NCBI GenBank assembly: GCA_036186865.1
Contig: AP025067.1
Coordinates: 20,702,648-20,766,647, forward strand
DNA: 64,000 nt
Origin: Eustoma russellianum
Taxonomy: Eukaryota; Streptophyta; Magnoliopsida; Gentianales; Gentianaceae
Direction of reading: 5' to 3'
Positions 54,832 to 64,000 of the stretch are shown piece by piece (the stretch's first letter is position 1; the number at the start of each line of letters is the position of its first letter). The position numbers and the translations under genes were made by a program. The notes under the pieces were generated by a model. It saw only the letters and a list, made by a program, of their open reading frames with translations, searched no databases and had not been told where the DNA came from.

Positions 54832-56403
54832 TGATGAGCCCACGATGTGGTCAACGCAACATATTTTCATGCATCATTTATTGTCATATGTTAGTTCTGT
54901 AAGACATGACATTTCACTGTTCACTCCGCACACACTAGTGCTAGTTCTTTTGTCTTATAGTCTTAACTAACCCTTAGGACATGTCATATATGTTGTGTAT
55001 CTTGTGTTTGTTGCTTGGTGTCTTTGAAGATAGGTCAAAGAGAGCCTTGCATTGAAGAAGCATGAACACCTATCAATCCATGTTCCATTTGATCGGATGA
55101 TATCATTATTCAAACAAAGCTTGGAGATGCAAATTAGAATCTGAATTTTTGTCCAAGCAAGTAGGTGATATTCAAGTAGCTTACAAGCAAGGTGGTGACA
55201 AGCAACCATGTCAAATTCAAGTTGTTGTTCACGTTAAAATGGTTGAGATAAAGAAGAAACAAGCTGCTCACATCTTGAACCAATTAGAAGGAACCTTGCA
55301 AACCTTCAAACCAATCACAAACAAGTTGAAGTCAAGAATACAAGCTGCACAACAACTTCTCCAATCAAATCCCTTGAAGAAAAACGTTGGTTTAAGGCTT
55401 ATATGTGTTGAAAATTCAAAGATCAACTTACAACCAATCAAAAGGGAGGATTCAACCAAGCTGCTCACTCCAACATCCAATCAGAAAACTTGGCTAAAAC
55501 TTGCAAGGAAAGAAACGTTTTTCATGGCAAATTAGGTTTGAAAATTCAACACCAAAGTTTCAACCAATCAAAAGCAAGCTGTTCACTACAAGAACCAATC
55601 AGAATTTGGCTGAAATTCAAGCAAGGAAGAGAACGTATGTTGAGCCAAAATTCCTTGAAAAATCAAAGCTACAAGTTGCAACCAATCAAAGGGGAGTTCA
55701 ATCCAAGCTGCACACTAGGATAACCAATCACAATTTTGGCTGGAAACAAGATGGAAGAAACGTTGGCTAAGGAAATATTTTGTTGAAAATTCAAACACCA
55801 ACTTGCATCCAATCAAAGGCCATTCCAAGGCAAGATGTTCCATGTCTCAACCAATCAAATTGAACAAGGAAAAGGCTGGAAAAACAGGCTCAATCACACG
55901 GCAAAGCAACCAGAACTTTTGGAACCAAAAGTTGCTCAAACATTTACCAAGCAAGCACCTTATTTTTAGTGTAGTACTTTGTACATTAAAACTTGTACTT
56001 CTTAGCATTTTAGTTTGTTATAAGTAGAGTTAGAATCAGATTGTACAAAACAACAATTCAACAACACTTATCAATTTATCAAAAACCAGAATTTCCTTCA
56101 AGGAGTTTTCAACATTTCAAGTTGAGGTTTTAAAGCCACCAAACGGTTTTCTTGCAAGTTCCAGCCTAGAACTTGTTTGCATTTACTTCATCATTTGGTT
56201 TACAGCATCTTAGGGTCTCATTGAGGTTTTAGATGTGTTGGAGTGCCAAAGAGGAAGAGGTTTGGCATAGATTGAGCCAAGAACAAAGGTTAAAGCTTAA
56301 AGGGTGTCTTTAAGATGTTCTTTGACATAGCTTGGGTTCAAATCAATTTGGAATAGGAGACAACATCCTTGGCAAACGTTTTCAGCCCCCATTTGGCTCA
56401 TCA
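54832..56403 (+). repeat. 3' LTR of the non-autonomous element
   Basis: 1572 bp, preceded by the purine tract gagggagggaa. One extra A near 56289 compared with the 5' copy. Confidence 0.93.
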
Positions 56404-56805
56404 CCAGACATGCTAAAGAAGAAGTGAAGAAAGTGCTGAGCTGAGATAATAAGGTGAAGCACAATCAAGACAGAAACACAATAGGTTGAGACGTTATACT
56501 TAGGCGTGTAAATATTGTAATTTTTTACTGTACATAGCAGAGCTGCATTGGTAACTAGTCGTTACCACAGCTGTTATAATTAATAGTACACTGACAGTGA
56601 CCACTGTTCAAGTCAAAAAATAGCCGTTAGGAGTAGATTTCCATCCCTATAAAAGGGATACAACCTTGTAAATTGTTTTTAACTTGAATGGAAGTTTAAT
56701 TCCTTCAATCTCGACTAAAGATAAGATAGTTGGATTAGCCCTATGAATGGTCATGATGCAATCTTCAGTATCAATAAAACAAGAATCTTGGATTGACACT
56801 ATACA

Positions 56806-58439
56806 ATATCATCATCCCACCCACGTGACAGATTTTTTAAATTCGAGGTGCTCAAGAAATGGAGTATCATTGATACATTATACATTGCAGTGCTACCTGT
56901 AATTTTAATTAAAAAAATTTCATCCTAGATATTTACGTCGGAAACATTGTGTATAAATTTCTAATGTAGAGTTTGAAATCTTGTATTAGCTGATAATCCT
57001 CAGATAAATAGCAAATAGTTGTGGATAATATTTAGGGGTGAGATTTTTTAACTCACCATATTACATTCTTTATATCGCTTAATAGAATGATGTCATGTCA
57101 TGTATCTACTTAAAAAAAGTAAAATCATATAGGTCGACCATAATAGATTCAAATATAGTGTTTCATAGATAGACATCTTTGTTTTTTCTTCGAGATAGAC
57201 CTATTAATTAAACGCTAGATATCTCTTCACGAGTTCACGTGACTGTTTTGTGAGAGATTAACATCTAGAAATTTTGCAAGGATACGATTATCTTTAACCA
57301 TCAAAACTATCAATCTAAACATCAGGAACATGAAGATTTTGTGTAGCTGCGTATCTAAGGCATAGAATACGAAATGATCATTTATCTAGATTATAGAATC
57401 TGGCAAGTTCCCAAAAACCGTCAACATATTGTATAAGAGCCACACTAATTAACGTGATTCTTTCTTCCGAAAATATCTACTACTGTTGCTCTGCCTTCCA
57501 GAAAATAATATTTACATCATATAATTTATAACATATCGTTCTTGATGGTTCAAAAATGATTATATTTAATATTTAAACATATATTTATATTCCATATTTT
57601 GGTTTAGTTTATTTATGTTGTGAGATGGGTCTTACACAATTGCCTTGGAAAAAGCGTACAAGACTTATTTTGGCACGTGTACATAAAATTATATACAAAT
57701 ATATGCACAAACTTTTAGGAAATCACAAGATCAGAGTCAAAAAACTTGCAACGGAAAAATAAAAACTTGATCTGATTTCTTACCAAGGATCCATGTTGTT
57801 CGTTTAATTCGATGAAAGAAATTCAAAATTACCTCTATAGATTCGAAATTCGCAGATGAAGGAGATGCGATGACATGATCATCCTCTGTCGGTATCCACA
57901 CGAATGCTTCTATCCAGAGTGCTAACTCTTGAAATGGCACGGCTGATGAACACGGTTTTTCTCTAAAAACGAGTTCTGTTTTTTTCTTGTGTGTGATCTC
58001 TGTACGAGATGCACCATTATATATACATATAGATAGATATCAAATCCGAGTCCAAATCGGATAAGCTAAGCCAATCAGAATCCATATCAGGTATGGATTT
58101 TATCAAGATATTCAAAATCCATATTAGATATGGATTCTTTCGTTATTATCCGATAATATATATATATATATATATATATAATCATATTGAAAAACGAAAA
58201 TAACAATAATAATAATTAGTATCTAATATTAATATTATTAATATTATTAATATCAGCTCATACGCATTCTTGTGTGTAACCCGATAGGCCCATATTAATT
58301 GACAGTCGGTTAAATCTCTATAAAACCAACAAGTCGTAATTGGCCTCTAGCAAGGCATTAATATGAGTACAGTCCAACTAGCCTAATAATATGAGTACAA
58401 TTAATATGAGTACAGTCCAACTAGCCTAGAAAAGACTTT
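56806..58439. other. AT-rich intergenic, no gene recognised
   Basis: Contains an (AT)n run (58154-58181), an AAT/ATT-rich patch to 58255, and two copies of ttaatatgagtacagtccaa at about 58360 and 58402. It may hold old transposon remnants that I cannot classify. Confidence 0.45.
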
Positions 58440-58717
58440 CGAGGGTTGGTTGAGACAGTTATTTCGATATTCGAGGTTTATGTATTTTTGAGATTAGTGT
58501 TTACATACATTTGACTATTGTATTGATTAGAAATTCTTAGACATTGTGTTAATGATGATGATTATTTTATCGAGCATTTTAGTAATGACTTCCGCTGACA
58601 TCGATTTACGTCATTATGATGACGTGTAGTTGATTTGTATCGACGTCTTGTATTCTCCTTAGCGAGATACGGTGGGTGTGTCGTTTCGAGTACTAGGGCT
58701 CGGGACGGGTCACTACA
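58440..58717 (+). mobile_element. Gypsy LTR terminal fragment
   Basis: The block cgacgtcttgtattctcctt-agcgagatacggtgggtgtg resembles the terminal block of the LTR at 1-1914, and the end GGGACGGGTCACTACA is typical of Tekay/Del-type LTR ends. The left border is not determined. It abuts, and replaces the 5' part of, the Tork-type Copia. Confidence 0.5.
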
Positions 58718-61700
58718 CAATATTAGGTAGATATGATGGATTTTTCATATGGCAGAAAATGATGAAAGATTGCCTTATACGACAAGGCCTTCACAAAGCT
58801 CTTTACAGAAAAGAGAAAAGTCAGAAGCAATGAAAGATAATAATTGGCAAAACATGGATTATAAGACCTCAAGTGCAACCTGCTTGCACTGTGCAACGAA
58901 GTCCTGAACAACATAGACGAAAACGACTTAGCCATGGAAATTTGGGCAAAGCTAGAAAGCTTGTACATGTCCAAAATGATGACAACTAAATTGTATCTTA
59001 ATAAGCATATCTACACACTCCAAATGAGAAAAGGTACAAATTTTTTGTCTCATCTGAATTTTTCAATGGTCTCGTACTCAAATGGCGAGTCTTTGTGTTA
59101 CTATATAGAGGACGAGGATCTGATGAACATGCTCTTGAGTTCACTTCCACCCTCCCTCAAAGATTTGACGACCACTTTACTTTACAGTAAAGATACAATC
59201 TCATTGAAGGATGTCACATCATCTTTGTTGCTGCATATTAAGATGATACAACTATAGAAGCAAGGCCACGCTCTTGTTACACAAAGAAAGAGGAAAGAGC
59301 CAAAATAGAAACTTCAACAGTCATGATAAATCAAAAGATTATAACAAGTCCAGAGGTGGTTCCAAATTGAAAAGCAGAGTGAAGTGCTGGAACTGTGGCA
59401 AGAATGGCCACCTTAAAAAAATTACATGTATTTGAAGCAGACAAAGATCGAGGTCAAAAGCAGTTGAGAGATAACAACATAGCACCAATAGCGTCAAGTG
59501 GTGACGGCGAGGCAACATTGGTTTGTCACCGAAATGAATGTTGTCATGTCTCAAACCTATACCTTGAATAGATCGTGGATAAGGCGCTTCGTATCATTGT
59601 GCGACTAGCAAGGAGTACTTCTCCACATACAAAGCTGGAGACTCTGATGCGTTGAAGATGAGAAACAAAAGCACCTCATGGATCATGAGAATGGGTGATA
59701 TCGCTGTTGAGACTTTACTTGGTTGTACATTCACATTACAAAATGTATGTCATATTCCAGATATGAGATTCAATCTTTTATCTACAAACACACTAGGCAA
59801 GGAACGTTATGAGCATCTCTTTGGTAATAGAACGTGAAAAATTGCCAAAGGTTCTCTGGTGGTAGTAAAAGGAAAGTTATGCTGTAATTTGTGTAAGACA
59901 CACTTTAAGTTGAGTGAAGGTCAAATAAATGCAGTAGAAGGTAGTGCTTTTCCAAATGTGTGACACATGCATTTAGGACACATTGGCCAGAAAGAGTTGT
60001 AGTTACTAGCAAATAATCTTTGATACCGCTAGACAAATGTAAATCACTAGACCCATGTGATTAATGCTTATTTGGAAAATAGCACCTTGTCTCTTTTCAG
60101 AATAACTCTAGATTAAAAAAAACAAATTGGAGTTGGTTCACTCTGACGTATGTGATTCTATTGAGGTGGAAGCTCTAGGTGGAAACATATACTTCGTTAC
60201 TTCAATTGATGATTCTTCTTCAAAAATATGGATCTACTTGATAAGAAATAAAAGTAAAGTATTCTAATGTTTTTAAAAGTTTCATACAATGGTAGAAAGA
60301 AAGACTATAGAAAAGTTGAAACGCCTTGCTCTGACAATTACTGCTAGTACATACTAATAAAATTTGAAGAGTGTTTCACAAAATATGGCATAAGACGTAA
60401 GAAGACAGTTTATGGTACTCCACAGCATAACGAAGTTGCATAACGGATGAATAGAACCATTGTAGAAAAAGTGCAATGCGTGCTTCAAATGGCTAAACTG
60501 TCTAAGTCATTTTTTAAGGATGCTTACAGTACGATTGTCTACTTGATCAACCGATCATCTTTGATCCCACTAAAATTTGGTGTTCCACAAGCTGTATTGA
60601 GGGGAAAAGAAGTAAGGTACACTCACACAAAAGTATTTGGATGTAAAGCCTTCATGCATGTTCCAAGAAACCAAAAGTTAAAGTTAGATGACATAACTAT
60701 TCCTTGTATCTTTGTGGGACCGAAAATGGGGATTATGCTTTAGGCTATAGGATCCAAAAAAGAAAAAAGTCGTCAGAAGTATAGATGTCGTGTTCCAAGA
60801 ACATGAAATGTTCAACGATGCAGAAAAGGTCTACTACAGAAAATGTTACACATGTAACACTTATTCTTTCATTGATCAAAGACACAAATAGAGGAAATAT
60901 AAAAGTAACTAAAGTAGGCGATGATTCTGGTTGTGTTGAAGAGGGGGAGCAACCCCCTTATTCTATTGAAATGCAAGATGTTGATCATCAACTGAGAAGG
61001 TCTGTCACAGACCATGCACCTTCTACCAGGTATCCTAGTTTTCAACACTTTCTTATAACAAATGATGGAGAACCAGAAAACTTTCAAGAAATACAATCTC
61101 ATAGAGATAAAGGTTTTTGGTCAAAAGCCTTGCAAAAAGAATGCATTAATTGAAAAAGGATCTCGTTTGTGATCAAGTTCAACTTCCAGAAAGAAAGAAA
61201 GCTACGGAAAACAAACATGAATAACTGGTTGTTAAAACAACTTTCTTACATGGAGATATGAATGAGGAAATCTACATGGAACAACCAGAAGGCTTCATAA
61301 TCAAAGGCAAATAAGGCATGATCTGCAAGTTGAAAAAAAGTCTGTGTACATGAAAGCAAGCACCGCGGTAGTGGTACAAGAAGTTTGACTTATTCATGCT
61401 GAGTCAAAAATTCAAGAGAACATTTGATGATCCTTATGTATATATTCAAAGATAACCTGATGGTAAATTTATCATTTTCTCTAGTATGTTGATGACATAC
61501 TAATTGTCGGAAAAGATGTCAATATGATCCAAATCTTAAAAAAGAAACTGTTAGAAACATTCGACATGAAAATTTTGGGTGCTGCAAAATGTATCTTGGG
61601 AATAGATATCATTCGAGACCGAGCAACAAAAAAGTTTTGGTTATCACATGAGGGATATATTGAATGAGTGCTTTAACGGTTCAATATGGATAAAGCTAAG

Positions 61701-62473
61701 CAAGTTACAACTCCACTTACTGATCATTTCAAGATAAGCAAGAGAGAGTGTCCTCAACGGAGAAGGAAGTAGAAGAAATGTCATTGATTTCATATTCTTG
61801 TATAGTAGGAAGCTTGATGCATGCTATGATTTGCACACAACCAGATATTGCTCATGAGGTAGGAGTAGTGAGCAGGTTTTTATCAAATCCTAGATAGACG
61901 CATTGAGAAGTAGTAAAATAGATCTTTTAATACCTTAGAGGAGCTTCAAAATTATGATTAACTTTTGGAGGTTCTGGATCAACTCTTGATGGATACACGG
62001 ATTCATATATGGCTGGAGATCTAGATGGTATAAAATCTACTTATGGTTACCTGTTTACATTTGTAGGGTAGCTATATATTGCCAGTCAAAACTTCAAAGT
62101 GTGTATCATTATCGACTACTGTTGTAGAGTACATTGCAGCTATGAAAGCTGACAAGAGATGCTTTGGACGAAACGATTTTTACATAAGTTAGGGTTCAAA
62201 CAACAACAATATATATTATACTGTGACAGTTAAAGTGCTATTGATTTGAGCAAAATACGATGTATCATGTGAGAACGAAACATATCTATGTGTAATATCA
62301 TTGGATTCAGGATGCCAGTGAGGAGGAACAATTCCAAATCAAGAAGATCCATGTAACCCTGTTGATATAATGACAAATCTTTTTACAAATGATAAGTTTA
62401 ATTGATGCGCCAAGCAAGCTGGGATGGACTCTCAATGAGTGTCGGAGTATGCCACTAGTCTGGAGGGAGAGAT
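58718..62473 (+). pseudogene. Tork-type Copia gag-pol, heavily decayed
   Basis: Gag: IWAKLESLYMSKMMTTKLYL, then GTNFLSHLNF, EDEDLMNMLLSSLPPSLKDL and TTLLYSKDTISLKDVTSSLL (58934-59257). Zinc knuckle near 59377: CWNCGKNGHLKK with one extra residue before the last Cys. GAG-pre-integrase remnant near 59970 (LGHIGQKEL). Integrase end at 60447-60743 (NRTIVEKVQCVLQMAKLS, VFGCKAFMHVP). RT: EEIYMEQPEGF, KLKKSLC and the active site MLMTY/YVDDILIVG near 61490, in a shifted frame. RNase H: QPDIAHEVG, DGIKSTYGYLF. Dozens of stops and shifts. No function is expected. Confidence 0.82.
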
Positions 62474-63100
62474 TTGATAGCATTCACTCAAATGAAAAAA
62501 AGAAAATAAACGGAAGACTTCTTTATTGAGTTTGTGTTTGGTTGGTGGCATACCAATTTTGACAAATAAAAAGTAACCACAATATGAATAGTAAAGCACA
62601 TATTTTCTTCATCTTTACCTGCCTATAAAAAAACATGTTTTGGCAGAAGAAAAACACACCAACACCAAAGCAAGAAGCAATTCAAGAGCTTATTCAGAGA
62701 GAACTGAGTGAAAGAAAATAGATAGAAGAAAAGAGAATTGCGAGATTATACCAATCCAGTGTAAGAAAATATTGAGTGTTTTAATTCTCTTGTATTTCTC
62801 AAGTTTAAATTTAAACTTGAGTTGTCTTTTGTATTCCAATTATTTCAAATTTATGGAAGTTGTTCTCAATGCCTGTATTTTTCCTCTACAAAGAGATGGT
62901 TTCCACGTAAATCTCGGTGTTCTTATTTTATCTAGCATTTACGATGAATTGTGATACATACACTGTGCACGTAATTTCTGTATAAGGAAGTCGAATTTTA
63001 AGAGACCATTTGTGACTCCTCTGTCTAAACCTGGTATTTTATGTGGAACGATAATACTGTCAAGGAGGTCATTGTCATCTTTCATGGGTATAACTGAATC
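62474..63100 (+). repeat. 3' LTR of the Tork-type Copia, approximate
   Basis: Follows a purine tract (tggagggagagat, about 62459-62471). A cctataaaaaaac promoter-like box lies near 62622 and caagtttaaatttaaacttg, a palindrome, near 62799. The right border is uncertain; no TSD was found. Confidence 0.5.
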
Positions 63101-63397
63101 AGTTCACTTCACTTTGTACCGGTATTTATCTCACTGTCATACTCGACAATTATAGTAAATAATAAATTACTATCCACCGTTTTATTCTGTTTAAAACCGG
63201 ATCGGTTTTACCAACACTAATGTCATTCACACACCAAAGTTATAAAATCATTAGTTGAGTTGCAGCTTTCATTGTCAAACAGAAAGAGCACTTTGATATT
63301 TAATGGAATAGTTTGTCGTAGTTTTTTTATTAGTCAACATGATGGAGACGTTGAGAAAACAAACAAAATTACCGTCCGAGATAACTATTGTATTATA

Positions 63398-63406
63398 TAT
63401 ATTTTT
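63398..63406 (+). promoter_or_regulatory. TATA-like box of the GSTZ gene
   Basis: TATATATAT about 100 bp upstream of the ATG at 63506, after about 300 bp of unannotated AT-rich sequence. Position is plausible for a plant promoter; not otherwise supported. Confidence 0.35.
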
Positions 63407-63505
63407 CTGGTTGATCTTCCATGATTCCAGTTTTCATCTCCATTCAAAGGATTAACTGGATTTCATCCACCTAATTGTGCATTCAAATCTCTGTGCCTGT
63501 TTACT

Positions 63506-64000
63506 ATGGTGAGCGTGTTTAATCGCCTGGATTCAATACCGATCATCTCTCACATTCATTTGCTTCGCAATTTGTTTGCTATTGGAAATTTTGGAGTTAA
63601 TAATTGAAATTGAAATTGAAATTGAACAGGCAACCGGAGGCAGGGAATTAAAGAAGCTGCAGCTCTACTCCACTTGGGGTAGCTCTTGCTATTTCCGTGT
63701 TCGGATCGCCCTCAATTTGAAAGGTCTGATTTTTCTTTCTTTCTTTAGTTAAACTCGTTCTCAATTCTCTGCTTGCCGTTAGCTTGTGGAAGATTAAAGT
63801 TGGATAAAACTAAGCAGGACTGGAGTACGAGTACAAAGCAGTGAACGAACTTAAAGACGAAAACAGATCTCCTGGTTGGTGTACTCAATTTTCCTGTCCA
63901 ACTCTCTATGCTTTCTTCCTCTCTCTAATCCTTGTATTTTGGGGCTTATCTGATTTCTGTCGTTTACTTTCCTTAACTTTCTTGTTGCGGTTTATTTCGT
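63506..64000 (+). CDS. GSTZ: zeta-class glutathione S-transferase / maleylacetoacetate isomerase, 5' exons, runs off window
   Basis: Predicted exons: 63506-63508 (ATG only, then donor GTGAGC), 63630-63723 and 63818-63874. They encode M, then ATGGRELKKLQLYSTW, GSSCYFRVRIALNLK, then GLEYEYKAVNELKDENRSP. This is the N-terminal thioredoxin-like domain of GSTZ, which isomerises maleylacetoacetate to fumarylacetoacetate in tyrosine breakdown, using glutathione in the cytosol. The SSC...RVRIAL signature includes the catalytic Ser. The residue before SSC is Gly, where I recall Arg in typical members (WRSSC). Splice sites and phases agree at all borders (AACAG/GCA, AAAG/GTCTG, AGCAG/GA, CCTG/GTTGG). 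The third donor and all downstream exons are outside or unverified. No defect was seen. Confidence 0.82.

Larger units (their letters stand above)
49831..56403 (+). mobile_element. non-autonomous CRM-related Gypsy element, 6.6 kb
   Basis: LTRs (1571 and 1572 bp) begin TGATGAGCC and end GGCTCATCA; the PBS, the purine tract context (gattcgaggacgaatc...gagggagggaa) and the 1.9-kb leader closely match the CRM element. The only LTR difference I noticed is a single A (near 51288 versus 56289), so it is very young. The 3.4-kb internal region has no protease, RT, RNase H or integrase; it holds a short Gag-like frame and a 336-aa acidic ORF. Mobility would need proteins from an autonomous CRM. Comparable non-autonomous CRM partners are known from grasses; the coding content here was not recognised. 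Confidence 0.88.
49584..56805 (+). repeat. 3' LTR of the old Copia, split by the non-autonomous Gypsy element
   Basis: Starts TGTAGAAATAAG after the PPT. The left piece is 49584-49830 and the right piece 56409 to about 56805. The right piece has a promoter-like cctataaaaggg (near 56650), an AATAAAA (56773) and a possible ...ACTATACA end. The right border is uncertain. The left piece has imprecise repeats of gagctgaactgg...acatggacgaa. Confidence 0.6.

Noticed and set aside
57590..58350. Possible additional LTR or gene in the AT-rich region
   Set aside because: No TG/CA ends, PBS, TSD or coding motif could be tied together; left as unclassified.

Overview
The window is AT-rich plant nuclear DNA, probably from a eudicot. 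The evidence is the set of plant retrotransposon lineages (Sirevirus/Maximus-type Copia, CRM-type chromovirus Gypsy, plant L1-type LINE with an RNase H tail, tRNA-derived SINE) and two recognisable intron-bearing host loci: a broken NUP160 fragment (minus strand, 4424-17183) and the 5' end of a zeta-class glutathione S-transferase gene (plus strand, 63506 to the window end). No bacterial-type features are present. Most of the window is mobile DNA.

Layout. 1-1914 is the end of a Gypsy LTR with a 91-bp tandem array, followed by a degenerate 35-bp-core repeat array (to about 2665) and a short minus-strand Copia LTR (3732-4045). A NUP160 pseudogene follows; its first intron holds a complete, very young 11.4-kb Sirevirus-type Copia element (SIRE-1, 4944-16356, TSD AAAAA). 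To its right are the NUP160 leader, a SINE with a perfect 13-bp TSD (17891-18070) and a possible last exon of an unrecognised host gene.

From 19.0 to 56.8 kb there is a five-layer nest. An old Copia element (gag at 19.1 kb and 48.2 kb, pol to 49.6 kb, LTR from 49584) was split by a Sirevirus-like solo LTR (about 19600-48229). That LTR was split by a LINE (about 19961-45768), and the LINE ORF1 by a CRM-type Gypsy element (20392-39893, TSD TCAGT). The CRM integrase was split by a second Sirevirus-type element on the minus strand (SIRE-2, 27406-37751, TSD GTTGT). Separately, the LTR of the oldest Copia was split by a non-autonomous CRM relative (49831-56403, TSD CCAGA), which encodes an acidic protein with a hydrophobic C-terminal segment instead of pol.

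58.4-63.1 kb holds a Gypsy LTR end and a decayed Tork-type Copia. The host GSTZ gene begins at 63506 and runs off the window.

SIRE-1 and SIRE-2 have open gag and pol frames and nearly identical LTR pairs, so they are the most likely live elements. CRM has intact LTRs but a frameshift, a nonsense codon and the SIRE-2 insertion. The LINE, the older Copias and NUP160 are decayed. The most notable observations are a putative 92-nt intron that would remove the gag stop codon and join gag to pol in both Sirevirus copies; a GT...AG-bounded 690-bp segment that is in the SIRE-1 LTRs but absent from SIRE-2; arrays of regularly spaced CCAAT boxes in the CRM-family LTRs; and the non-autonomous CRM relative with its membrane-type ORF.
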